Source: Larix kaempferi
Lineage: Eukaryota > Streptophyta > Pinopsida > Pinales > Pinaceae
Assembly: GCA_027924585.1 (NCBI GenBank)
Contig: BSBM01000779.1
Span: 17,094,001 to 17,158,000 of the forward strand
Direction of reading: 5' to 3'
Length of the DNA stretch: 64,000 nt
Under the pieces are notes generated by a model. It worked only from the letters and a program-made list of their open reading frames with translations. It ran no database searches and was not told the origin of the DNA. Shown here one piece after another: positions 1 through 10,289 of the stretch. How positions within the stretch are numbered: position 1 is the stretch's first letter; the number at the start of each line of letters is the position of its first letter. The position numbers and the translations under genes are program-made.

Positions 1-890
1 TTTGTAGATTCAATGTGACCATTACTTTTGAGCATAATTTGAAGATGAAGTAGAGGATTTAATTTTATATTTCTTACATAAGGTCAAAATTATTTTAGAA
101 ATAAAAGGTAGAGGAACGATCCATTGCAATTTATACCGATAAGCCGAATATGGAAAATATATTATTTTATAAAAAAGCCATGATCTACTTTGTTGTTTAC
201 TTCTTAAGTGTGATAACTTATGTTACTTAGTAATATGATTTGTTGTAGTTAAAATGAAGAAATGACTTGCAAATGATGGGGGATTAATGGGTTTGATACA
301 ATTTAACTCCCATTTCATGAAAGGATTGGGCAATACAACAAGATTCAATGACAAAAATAATTTTTTCTTTCTTCCACATGAGTGCTAGCATTCATTGCAA
401 GCTTTATTAACTTGGTAAGAATATCTAAAAAGTGTAGGCCAGTAATACCTAGTATCTAAGATCTTATGGTTGGTGCCTTTGGTGGAAAAATGCCCACCTA
501 CCACAATATAAACTCTTTCAAGTACCAAACTGAATGGCTTTGAGAATTTGTTTAGAACCTCTTGACTAATACAACGCAAAAATATGCCATTGAAAGTTTT
601 TCTAAAATTTATATTATTCATGACATATTTCAAAACTTCTACCGAAGACTCTCTTTTTCATTTTTGAAAAAATAGACAATATATGTATATACCAAATACT
701 ATTAGCAACATCTTGCTTAATTTCTTAATTTATGACAAACAAAATATCTAAAGAAGTATCATCATAAAAATTAGAACCTACATTCTAAGGGAAGGGAAGA
801 CCAAATCTTTATCTTTTAAAATTTTAACGATGCAATCAAGACTACATCATGGAATTTTGATCTAACTTATCAAAAATATAAGTTTAAGAT
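1..890 (-). pseudogene. Ty3/gypsy integrase remnant
   Basis: Read on the minus strand, this is part of a Ty3/gypsy polyprotein. The clearest part (385-633) has the H2C2 zinc-binding segment of the integrase, with GGHFSTKGTNHKIL, then YYWPTLF and a CNEC pair. Below 380, in shifted frames, the start of the integrase core is recognisable (PNPFMKW and then PINPPS). Above 650 there is a weak trace of the RNase H-integrase linker. Several frameshifts and stops make it non-functional. No LTR is visible and the element runs off the left edge. The family call rests on motif order and is fairly secure; the clade is not determined. Confidence 0.7.
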
Positions 891-900
891 AATAATTGCG

Positions 901-1051
901 CTGAGAGGCGCTCTACAACCTAGTATGAGGGAGATCTTGTAACGTTTATGGAGTAACATTTGTCGTTATTGTCGGCTAAAAAGTAAAAAGTAATACTATG
1001 AGGGAGATCTTGTAACGTTACATGTAACGTTTGTCGATATTATTGTCGGCA
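901..1051 (+). repeat. Fragment of a dispersed repeat (AGTATGRGGGAGAT family)
   Basis: The stretch has CTCTACAACCTAGTATGAGG followed by GAGATCTTGTAACG, and a second partial copy of the same words about 80 bp later (near 995-1035). The same block occurs at 11425-11475, inverted at 11955-11995, and inverted at 52355-52410. It looks like one end of a dispersed transposable repeat. No coding sequence is seen. Confidence 0.6.
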
Positions 1052-1304
1052 ATTAATAAAATGTAAAAAAAGTAAAATGTGATAAATATTTTGCAGTGTA
1101 TTTTCGATTGAAAAACACGTATGAAATCAATGGCTATATAATACACCAAAGGTAATACAAAAAAAAGCAACATAACAAAATTATAAAACAGGAATCTGCG
1201 GCAAAGAGAAGGGAAATCTGATCAGCCAACAGGTAATCTAATTTAAATTTTTAATTTTATTTCAACCTTTTATCAACGATTAGCAAAGTAGAAATTCACA
1301 AATG

Positions 1305-1845
1305 CAGCCTGCAGCTCCCTGTATCCACCCTGAGCCTTCCAACTACTCTCCCGCGACCTCCTTGCATCCCCTGCTCATCCGCAACCCTCCCCTCCTCCTC
1401 CGCAGACCTCCTCCCGTCCTTCACAAACCTCCCCACCCCTCCTTCGCGTCCTCCTCACCTCCCCTCCTCCGCCGCAAAACTCCCCTCCTCCGCCGCAGCC
1501 GTCCTCGCCTCCTCTCTCCTACGAACTCCTCCCCTCCCATCGCCTGCACCATTCGCCACTACAGCGTACACCATTAGCGGCCTGCCCCATCCCCCCGCCG
1601 TCCTCCTCCCCTCCTCCTGCCATCCTCCCGCTGTCCTCCTCCCCTCCCGCCGCCATCCTCCTCCCCTCCCGCTGCCATCCTCCCGCCATCCTCCTCCCCT
1701 CTCGCCGCCCGCCGCTTGCCCCATACTCCCGCCGTCCTCCTCCCGCCATCCTCCTCCGGCCATCCTCCTCCCCTCTCGCCGCCATTGTCCTCCCCTCTCG
1801 CCGCCGCCTACACCATTCGCCTGCACCATCCTCACGCCGCCTGCA
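1305..1845. repeat. CT-rich low-complexity minisatellite
   Basis: The plus strand is almost entirely pyrimidine-rich words such as CCATCCTCCTCCCCTC and CGCCG, repeated irregularly, and the minus strand is GGA/GGAGG-rich. It is much more GC-rich than its surroundings. Open frames through it on either strand are Pro/Leu/Ser or Gly/Glu/Arg low complexity and are best read as by-products of composition. Confidence 0.8.
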
Positions 1846-1884
1846 CCAATTTTAAATAATGTTAAATTTATATTAAATTAAAAA

Positions 1885-2035
1885 TTGGAATATATTAATT
1901 TAGATTTATATATTAAATTAGATTTAGATTTATATATTAAATTAGATTTAGATTTATATATTAATCTAGATTTAGATTTAAATTTATATATTAATCTAGA
2001 TTTAGATTTATATATTAATTTAGATTTAAATTTTT
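1885..2035. repeat. AT-rich 24-bp tandem repeat
   Basis: About five copies of a 24-bp unit starting TATATATTAAATTAGATTTA are present, one of them about 6 bp longer. The array lies just past the 3' end of the minus-strand LINE fragment at 2266-3846. It may be that LINE's simple-sequence tail, which is inference. Confidence 0.8.
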
Positions 2036-2265
2036 TCCAGCGAAAAAAATCTACTATTGATATTCAAAAAGTTGAATCAAATAGTACAATATGGATCCAA
2101 ATTCGACAAAATGAATCGGATATACCAAATGGTTCAGCAGAAACCATAATCCTGATATGTATCACATGCCAGCTATATCATCTAGAGTCATATTACACAT
2201 TTCATACACAAAATCAAATGACCACAGTCTATCAAAAAATGTTCAGTGGCATCAGACTTCAAAAA

Positions 2266-3846
2266 TTAGTCAAAAAAGTAAATGGTGCCTTCATCCTGGA
2301 GAATGAGCTCTACCCATTCCTCCCAAATAAGTTGTCCTTCAAAACCTGTTAAAGCTTGTTTGGATAGTTTATCAGCAAGAGAATTCTGCTCACGATAGAT
2401 ATGCTCCAATTGTACACCCTGAAGTTTAGCCAATTCAGATTGTGCCCGAAGTGCCCAGTGCCTTAAGTTAAGTACATTGAGTTGAAAATCACCGGCAGCC
2501 CATCTAATTGTGACTTTGGAATCCCCAAAAACCTTAATATTGACCAAACCGAAAATATTAGCCACTTTAAGCATGCACCAAAGAGCAATCAGTTCTGCTT
2601 TCATATTTGTGCCTGTGCCACAATTGAGTTTAAAAGTAAAATGATGTGCCTCATTCAAATATATCACTCCTCCAATAGCACAAAGCCCCGATTGTGATGC
2701 ACCATCAAAAAAAATAATGGGCTGATCAACCTTGAAACTGAAAGCACTGATCCTGTGAGTTTTTAGTTTAGAAATATCATCTTTACAATTGGCAAACATA
2801 TTCAATGCTATCATGCTACACTGTGTGGGGTTGATAGTGACATTTTGAAATATCTCACTATTACGGGAATACCATATGGCCCAGGAAATACAAATAGCAA
2901 TGTAGAAGTGTTGCTTAACATTCCTATACCAATTGAGTAGACATTGATTAAAATCCCCAACATCCCATGTTTGGTATATTGATAAGTGTGACAAGATCAC
3001 CTCCCAGGTCTTCAATGTGAATCTGCACTTAACAAATAAATGCTGTTTGTTTTCTTCATCCTCCTTACAAAGAGTGCAGATGCCTGGACCATTCCAACCA
3101 CGAGTACGAAGATTGTCCCATGTCTTTAGTTTATTTTGCAATAAAATCCAGCAGAAGCATTTGAGTTTGAGTGGTATGGACCAATGCCAAAGACGTTTGT
3201 ACCACCAATCTTGTGGATATATGAGCCTATCCTGAACAATTCTATAATATGCCGTGCGAGCCGTAACCATTCCATTTGCAGAGTTGCCTTTCCAGAGTAA
3301 CTGGTCCGAATCCTGACTTAGTCTGATACCTGATGCATTTAAGTTTAATAAATAATCATCCCAGGTACGAGCAAGATATCCAGTGAGGCCAATATCCCTA
3401 GCAGACACCCAAATATTACTACCTGCATAAGCATGTTGCTGTAGATGAATTTTGTCCAGTGTATTCATACCCAGAATCTGGAGGTATTGTATAATAGACT
3501 GTGGCAGAGTAAATTTATCTTCCATACCTATGATAGGATCGACTCCAATTCGAATCCTTTCTCCATTCCCTACCTGCCAGATAAGATCATCTTTAATCCA
3601 ATGTATAATCTTCATGAACCCACGCCAAATAGGAGAAAAGTTCCAGCTAACAGTTTTTGGGTTCCTTATCCAGCAATAAAAATCCTGTTTTAAATACTTG
3701 CAAGCTATAAGGGAGGACCAAAGATTGTTTCCCGTGAGGCAGCGCCAGAGACTTTTGAGTCTGAGCGCAATATTGAAGGAGCCCAACTCTAATATTCCCC
3801 ATCCTCCAAATTTGATAGGTCTAGAAATACTATCTGCTGCAATCAT
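2266..3846 (-). CDS. 5'-truncated LINE ORF2: zinc-binding RVT tail plus RNase H
   Basis: This is an uninterrupted 526-codon frame matching the C-terminal part of plant L1-type LINE ORF2. Residues ~195-285 look like the zf-RVT zinc-binding domain, with a CTLC pair (C257, C260) and H269 and C274. Residues ~375-500 form an RNase H domain of the RVT_3 type: FFDGAS (D381), MKAEL (E418), FGDSK (D442) and NSLAD (D492), so all four catalytic acids are present. The endonuclease and reverse transcriptase parts are missing and the upstream DNA at 3847 is unrelated AT-rich sequence. This is the pattern of a 5'-truncated LINE insertion, unable to move itself. The first Met is probably not a real start. 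The lack of stops suggests it is younger than the other elements here. Confidence 0.85.
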   Translation of the reverse strand: MIAADSISRPIKFGGWGILELGSFNIALRLKSLWRCLTGNNLWSSLIACKYLKQDFYCWIRNPKTVSWNFSPIWRGFMKIIHWIKDDLIWQVGNGERIRIGVDPIIGMEDKFTLPQSIIQYLQILGMNTLDKIHLQQHAYAGSNIWVSARDIGLTGYLARTWDDYLLNLNASGIRLSQDSDQLLWKGNSANGMVTARTAYYRIVQDRLIYPQDWWYKRLWHWSIPLKLKCFCWILLQNKLKTWDNLRTRGWNGPGICTLCKEDEENKQHLFVKCRFTLKTWEVILSHLSIYQTWDVGDFNQCLLNWYRNVKQHFYIAICISWAIWYSRNSEIFQNVTINPTQCSMIALNMFANCKDDISKLKTHRISAFSFKVDQPIIFFDGASQSGLCAIGGVIYLNEAHHFTFKLNCGTGTNMKAELIALWCMLKVANIFGLVNIKVFGDSKVTIRWAAGDFQLNVLNLRHWALRAQSELAKLQGVQLEHIYREQNSLADKLSKQALTGFEGQLIWEEWVELILQDEGTIYFFD

Positions 3847-4351
3847 AGAGATTATATTTAATTTTAATTTTAAATATAAATATAAATATAATAAAAACCA
3901 AAATCTCTCGTAGAATCAAAGTTAATTAAGATATCAAAATTTCTAAATTGACCTTCTCTCGTGCCACTCTCCCCTACTTATATGTGGAAATTGACAAAAC
4001 GTGAGTTGAAAAGTTGAAAGAATGGGCATATGTCCCCAAATTTGAGGATTTATGCCACTACCCTGGTATCTCCTTGACTTTCCCTTTAGAGTAAAAACCT
4101 CATGTTCTCCTTTAAGAAAAAAAAGCTCTAAACATCACTAGAAACATGAGGGGAAAACACTTAGACCATTATGGCGGGGGATTAAAACGGTGTAATTGTA
4201 TACATTAAACGACTTTCAATCACTGAACGACCGTTCCAAGTATTTATGGCCAAGAAAAACGAATTTTGACAAAAGACTGGATTATCATTTTTGCGGGTCG
4301 GACGGGCAAGGGTTTGGTTATACAGAGCAAAAGCTTGGAAGAAGTGAAAGA
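3847..4351 (+). promoter_or_regulatory. 5' flank and presumptive promoter/5' UTR of NDUFB2
   Basis: This is the DNA between the LINE fragment and the NDUFB2 start codon. The first ~60 bp are A/T-only-like sequence. No convincing TATA box or named element is visible. A four-codon reading frame, ATGGCGGGGGATTAA, lies at 4171-4185. If transcribed it would be an upstream ORF, and its first bases nearly copy the real start (ATGGCGGGGAG). The frame of exon 1 is open upstream to 4196 but has no ATG there. The promoter role is inferred from position only. Confidence 0.4.
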
Positions 4352-4470
4352 ATGGCGGGGAGTGGGCATGGAGGCGATCATGGGCACGGAATAACCTACA
4401 ATGGCTTCACCGTGCATACTCCCAATAAATGGCACGCCAGGACCGGGAAGTTCATGTGTGCGGTTATGTG
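4352..4470 (+). CDS. NDUFB2: NDUFB2 (complex I beta subcomplex subunit 2), exon 1
   Basis: Encodes residues 1-39 and two bases of codon 40 of a small accessory subunit of mitochondrial NADH:ubiquinone oxidoreductase (complex I membrane arm). It reads MAGSGHGGDHGHGITYNGFT and then VHTPNKWHARTGKFMCAVM. The ITYxGxTVHTPxxWH and GKxxCAVMW motifs are, from memory, typical of the plant NDUFB2 family. The ATG at 4352 is the first in-frame ATG and fits the family's short N-terminus. The donor is ATGTG|gtacgc at 4470/4471, phase 2. Joined to exons 2 and 3 it gives 80 residues, close to the family's usual size of about 70-80. Residues ~34-45 form the single hydrophobic, probably membrane-spanning, segment. 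Unspliced read-through would add 22 unrelated residues and stop at 4537, which supports splicing here. Confidence 0.9.
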
Positions 4471-5122
4471 GTACGCATTCCTCTATTCTAATGTCAAGAC
4501 CTCATTACCGTGGAGCAACAGGGGAACGCAGAGCTGATTCAAACTCTACTTTGATTGCTCAGAATGGTCAATGCTTTTTGTTTATATACAAATCACACTG
4601 AACGTTTCAAATTTTCTGTTCAGGGTTTTCGCTCGATACATTCTAGTACTCATGGATCTTTAAGTGTTCAATTTTATGTCTAGTCATGGAACATTTTCCT
4701 TAAATTTAGATCCGCCCATTACCAAAAACCATTAGAGTTATTGTGATATTTTGCTTGCCAAAATCTGCATGCATGAACGATTCAATTAATGCCTTCTCTT
4801 TGACATTTTTTTTCAATGTCCAGCTTCGCCGATTGTGCTATATCCTATACCTGTGTAAAATATTTGATCCTTCAAATTTTTTTCTGATTTAATCAGAGCC
4901 GTACATGTCTCCAGGTGTAAATCAGTCTCGTTACTTTAAAGAAATTTTCTGGTTGGATTCATTATGAAGCTGCACATAAATCAATTAGTGAATTAAGATT
5001 TGGCAGTAGGGTTAGAGGTGAATCAAGGTGAGTGATTCTCACCAGTAAGAGATTTAGGCAGAAGGTATTCATAATGTCAAGTAAATATCTTATTTGACAA
5101 GGATTGACTCCTTGCCTTTTGT

Positions 5123-6702
5123 TTGATACTTTTCGTGTATGGTTATACTTTAAATCCTTTCAAGGAGGCTCGTTCTGACAATTTAGCTTTCGTTCTGAAG
5201 GACATAATGCTTCAAAGTTTGCAGGGTAGTTTAGGATTGACTCTTCCATACGTTGCCTCAAATACTCTTTCTGCGCCCTTCACTCTTCATTGGACCCTGA
5301 CTCTTGTTTCGCGTTCACCTTTTTGTTATCCATATCGACTTCAACTATCTGTTGCCCAGTAGATGACGCGGGAGTTCTTTTTTAGGATGCTGAAATTTGA
5401 AATTTATGGATGCCGATCGAATGCAGCAGCAGATTTGCCCCCTGTTTATCTTTTAAAACATCCATTTACTCGGCTCGTAGTAGATAGTAACCCAGGTCTG
5501 AAGTTGTCCAATTGGAGTTGTTCGCCTTTCTTTATGATCTCTCCACATTTTTTTATGATCTCTGTGGCTCTGTCACAATCGCTCTGAAAGAGCAGGCCCT
5601 CTTCTCCAGTTATTTCCTTGGAAGTCTGTCATGGCCCTCTTCTCCAGTTATTTCCTTGGAAGTCTGTCATGGCCCTCTTCTCCAGTTATTTCCTTGGAAG
5701 TCTGTCATTGTTATCGGGTTGGTCTTGTTGGATCATTATTTGGTTTCCCATGGCTTTCATTATTAACATCTTTCTCTTTGTCATTTGGTTTGTTTTGTCT
5801 CCTAACCTTGGTTTGGCGCGTCTTCCTCTGTTCCTTTTCTCATGATTTTCTAGCTCCAAATTGATATATACAATTTTACTCTCTTCCCCTTCAATATTTG
5901 TTGTATTTATTTTTTACATTTTTGTTGCTGTTATATGCATTTCTTTAAAGTCCATTGAGTAGTGTTACAGCTTGAACTATCAGGTAAGTTAAAGGCTTAA
6001 AGCCCCAAAGAACACAGCTAGCCCAACTGCAACTCAGAGGTGTTACCCACTGTCACCTCGATAACCATCTCTGGCTCTCTGCACTTGAGGTGGCTCTTCT
6101 CCAACTTGAGGGGGTCTTCCCTAGATAGTATTGCTAGGCTATGGCATTGAGGGCACAAGGTGATTTCAAAGAGTTAGCCTTTAGCAAAACTTGAGGTCTT
6201 TCTTTGTAGTATAGGTGATGGAAGGACCATGAAGATCAATGCCAATCCCCAGGGCAAATGGAGTCTCAAGATAATTGCCCCCCCAAGTGCCTTGTTCATA
6301 TATGTTTGGCTAGAATCTTAGCACGAGAGAATTCCTTGTCCCAAACTGTCCAAGCTTCATGCAAACTTTCACCAAGGAAGGGCAGGGCAGTCACTATTAC
6401 ACACATCTTCAGCTCATGCCTTGGCATGTAACCTAGCTTATGCCACCAAATTCACAGCCTCTACAAAGGTAGGGAAAATACAAACCAACAACAAAACTAA
6501 ACCACAAAATGATAAAATCATTCCATTGGAGCAAACATACGCTTTCAGTGAACAAGGAGCATAAACCTTACAATGATAAAAAAACAGCATGTCACTTGAA
6601 TATCAAGCCATCCAAGAAAACCCAAGAGAAAAGAAAACCCTTAAACTTTAAAATGTTCCATGAAAAGATATTCAATTAGGCTCCAAAGAGAGAGAGAGAG
6701 CT
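5123..6702. other. Intronic stretch without recognised gene
   Basis: No coding similarity is recognised on either strand. It contains one three-copy minisatellite (5595-5708), listed separately, and a GA run just before the hAT insertion. The short open frames are not supported by motifs. Confidence 0.5.
5595..5708. repeat. 38-bp tandem repeat, three copies
   Basis: Three near-identical copies begin GGCCCTCTTCTCCAGTTATT at 5595, 5633 and 5671. The unit is not a multiple of three, and there is no sign that it is coding. Confidence 0.95.
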
Positions 6703-7115
6703 CTCAAAATCAATGTTTTAAAACTCGGACTTAGACTCGAAACCGACCGAGGATCAACTCGGCTTGGACTCGGACTCGGCAATGACTCAGACCATTTTGA
6801 TTTCAATGACCTGGTTTTAAAAAAACTACATAACATATTCAAATTTTCAAAGGAAAAATTTATTTTAAAGATTTCAAACCATAATTCCAAACCATTAGAG
6901 ACAAAATATGCAAAGTATACTCATGCATATACCATGTAAGGGTGAACATATCAAAATGGCACAAAGTGCAATACATATCTGAATCAAAATACATAATAAA
7001 TTAGGCTCTAAATAGCCTACAGAGTCCAAAAAACAACATGCTATGCCTGCAAGGCTACAAGATCAAGTGATCAACATGATCAATCATCAAATATCAAAGT
7101 GATCAAACTCATCAC

Positions 7116-9593
7116 CTATGTTGGAAGTGGAAATGCCATGCTCAACTTCAACATCTGGTTCGGACTCCTCGGAGTCCCTAGGGCCCAAACTCCAACCTCG
7201 TTGGACTGTTCAGGGACATCTGCAAGAGCAGTAGTAGAAGCACGACTATGTTGTCGGTGGCTACTATGTGGCATGTCTAGATCTATGGTTGCACCACCTA
7301 CTGTTGTTGGATCCGCATCCAAATCAACCCACCCCGAGTCCTTTGCATCAAAATCATGATCAGGATCAAACTCTGTTGGTTGAGACTTCTCTACCCATTC
7401 CGAGGTTGGATCAATATCATCCAACACAATAGGATCTGTTTCAGGTCTCTTGTTCAATACTTGGTTGCGCCTTAGTTGGAGGTTGTACTGCACGAAGATG
7501 ATATCATTTAACTGTTTTTTTGCCAAACAATTTCTCTTCTTCGTGTGAATTCGCTCAAAGACCGACCAATTGCACTCACACCCAGATGCACTAAAAGTCT
7601 GACTCAAGAGTCAAATTGCAAACTTTTGCAATTGAGGACATTGGCTACCAAATGACTCCCACCAACGTGCTGCAAAGATAATGAATTTGGCTAAAACTTA
7701 AGTTCAAGTATTTAAAGATTAAAGTTTTAAACAACTAAACTTAATAGAACTTTAGAATATTTTTACTTGGTTGGTCCACATCTCTTGCAATCTTTGCCAG
7801 GTTTTTGCCAAAGGTACCTGTGGCTCTAGCAAAAACACTGATCTGTCGGTGTATCTTTCGTTGCTTACTCTCACTAGGGACCATGTGCTCTAGGCACTCA
7901 TATAATCCATCTTTGACCTCCCATGTTTGATCTCCCCCCAATTGAGCTCTATATTGATACTTTGGGTTTAGGAAATACCCAACTGCATGTATAGGGTGAT
8001 GGAGTTGATTGTTCCATCCGTTATCAATGGTCTCCCAAATAGGTCCATACTCAGCTACTCTATCCTTGTTAGCTGCCCTTATCTATTCCTTTGCCTGATC
8101 CATAGCCTTATATATGTACATGGCCAATTTTTCCTCATCCACCAACCGCAACACCTTAACAAGGGGCTCGACAATTTTCACAATCACTGCTTCTTTTTTC
8201 CAAAATGAGGTCTCATTAACCTTCTTTTTGGTGTCTTTTCCATCTTGTTTGCGAGCCCATTGAGAAGCATTCCATTCATCACATGAAACATCTTTTTTCA
8301 AGTTTTTAGCTTGGGAAAGAAGAGATTGCAACGTGAGGAAATGAGTTGCAAATCTTGTGATGGTACTACTAACAAGTTCCCTTCCCTCGGTGTTTTTCCT
8401 CATTAGGTTCAATACCCATGAGTGGTTGTAGATGTATTTTGTAATGCTTGGCATGCTCTACAGTATTCTTGATCCAATTTTCTTTGTCTATATCCTCAAG
8501 CATGAGATCTATGCAATGTGCAGCACATGGGGTCCAAAATATTATTGTGTATTTGCTCTCTAGAATCTTACCAGCAAGAACATAGTTAGATGCTTTATTT
8601 GTGATGATTTGAACAACATTGGCCACCCCCACTTGCACAACAATCTCATTCAAAAGCTGAAATAACAAGTTTGCATCTTTCACATTATCAGATGCATTGA
8701 TTGATTTCAAGATCATGGTTCCTTTTGGGCAATAGACAAGGAAATTTAGTATAGTACGGTTCCTTCCTAGGTCCATCCATCTGACATAATGGTACATCCT
8801 GTTTTGACCCATGACTCTTTAAAGCCCCTCAAGTATTCATCTATGGACACAACTTCTTTGTTCAAAAGAGATCCCCTCAAGTCATGCATACTAGGTCCTT
8901 TGAAGCCCTTACTGGTAGCAACAATGAAATTCCACATAGGTTGGTAATAAGGTGAGTGGGCAACATTGAAGGGGATATCTGCATCATACCACCATCTAGC
9001 TATGTATTCATAAGCAACTTCTTTGAATTGCTTCTTTCAATCGGGATCTAAGGTAGGTTGAGTTTGACTTGGTCAAGAGGCACTAGCATAGGTGAGGGAA
9101 GGTGCAGGGAAATAACTTTGAATGGTCCTCTTCCTCTTTTTAGGCTGGTTATCATGAGTGGGAGGAACATAACGAAAGGGGTCAACATTGGAAGAAGGGA
9201 TAGAGGAAGAGTCTTCAAAATGTAAACTAGGATTTGAACTAGATCCCTTCATCATGGCATGCTGTCTCTTCCTCCCTATTTCAGCATTTATTTCAGCCTG
9301 TTTAGTCTTGTTTGCTTCAACATTTTCAAACCGCTGTTGCAATTCCAACCTTACTGCTCCAATCATTTCTGTTGGTGCAGCACAGGAGTGGGCAACTTGG
9401 CCTCTTACACCAGCCAAGTGTTGCCTCTTACACCAGCCAAGTGTTGCTTCAGCCTATGAACACCCCCCCATTGATCAAATTTTTTGCAAAATTTGTGAAT
9501 CATTGTCCTGCTGTTAATGATATTTGCATGCATCCATGGAGGGTCTTTTTCTCTTGGGGCCATGGGAAATGCAAAGATGGACTGTTGAACCAA
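7116..9593 (-). pseudogene. hAT transposase (BED, DUF659, hAT dimerisation), broken
   Basis: Minus-strand pieces line up in the order of a plant hAT transposase. A BED-type zinc finger comes first (9405-9593: INSRTM, then CKKF, then RLKQHLAGVRG). A linker rich in Glu and Lys with a KKRKR basic stretch follows (9073-9417). A DUF659 catalytic region comes next (8083-9060: MHDLRGSLLN, then ILNFLVYCPKGTM, then FWTPCAAHCIDLML, then TRFATHFLTLQSLL). The C-terminal dimerisation segment is last (7116-7607: SASGCECNWSVFERIHT). A probable 97-bp intron lies at 7670-7766, with gtaaaa at the donor and ttgcag at the acceptor on the minus strand. At least four frameshifts or stops break it, so it is not active. 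One frameshift coincides with a 23-bp tandem duplication at 9401-9446. Confidence 0.85.
9401..9446. repeat. 23-bp direct duplication inside the hAT BED region
   Basis: Two exact copies begin CCTCTTACACCAGCCAAGTG at 9401 and 9424. The unit is 23 bp, so it shifts the transposase frame just after the BED finger's HLAGVRG motif. Confidence 0.9.
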
Positions 9594-10289
9594 CCTGCAA
9601 ATTAAAATGTGCCCATTTTTTTTTCAACAAAATATAAAATTAAAAGATAAATTTAAGATTTTAGACATCAGACCTCTTGTGCAAATTTTGATGACCAAAA
9701 CAGGGGCAGATTTGACTCATTTTGGACTGTTAGCATACCTGGACAGTGTTGGACTGGGACAGTGAAAAGTTGAGGAAACAGCCAGCAAAACAGCTCCATG
9801 GGCACAAGTAACAGTGATATGAGCAGCAACTCCTTGAAGCTGGGCTGAAGCCTTCTCAATCAGATGCCAAATCCACTACTAACATTGCAAGAAGACTGCC
9901 CAACAAGCTCCAAAACCTCTAACTGCTCAGCCTGCAATTCCACTCCAAAACCTCCAAATGCTCACAAATGCTCAATGAAGATGGTGTGAGGCAAATAGAG
10001 AGTGGGGTGTCTCCTTATAGGTTAGAATTAGGGTTATGGGTTCCAGGGTTGAGTCAAAATGTCAATTTTTTTTAAAATTCTGTGTTTACCCTCCATGTGT
10101 GTGCCCCGTCTGAGTGGGATTAACTCGGCCGAGTTAATGCAGAACCGACTGATTTCGTACCGAACCCCTCAAGTCAAGGTCCAGTCGATTGAACCAGTTT
10201 GGTGGTTGGTTCAGAACCCCACACAACAACTTGGTCAAACCGGTCGGTTCCAAGTCCGTGCTGCTGGTTTTTAAAGCACTGCCCAAAAT

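Larger units (their letters stand above)
6703..10289 (-). mobile_element. Complete but decayed hAT DNA transposon
   Basis: The element proper runs 6711-10281. Its ends are imperfect terminal inverted repeats: CAATGTTTTAAAACTCGGAC on the left and, read inward from the right, CAGTGCTTTAAAAACC. Both contain the CGGACTTRGA and ACCGACCG words a little further in. It is flanked by an 8-bp target duplication, CTCAAAAT (6703-6710) and CCCAAAAT (10282-10289), with one mismatch. CA(A/G)TG ends and an 8-bp duplication are hallmarks of the hAT superfamily. It carries a broken transposase on the minus strand. It sits inside NDUFB2 intron 1 in the opposite orientation to the gene. Confidence 0.85.

Noticed and set aside
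1302-1835. Open frames of 88-126 codons on both strands
   Set aside because: They are translations of the CT/GA-rich minisatellite, with low-complexity residues and no motif.
4196-4351. N-terminal extension of NDUFB2 exon 1 upstream to 4196
   Set aside because: The frame is open, but the codon at 4196 is TTG, not ATG. The family's short N-terminus fits the ATG at 4352.
4471-4537. Read-through of exon 1 to the stop at 4537 as a single-exon protein
   Set aside because: The 22 added residues do not match the family, while splicing at 4470 restores the conserved motif with exons 2 and 3.
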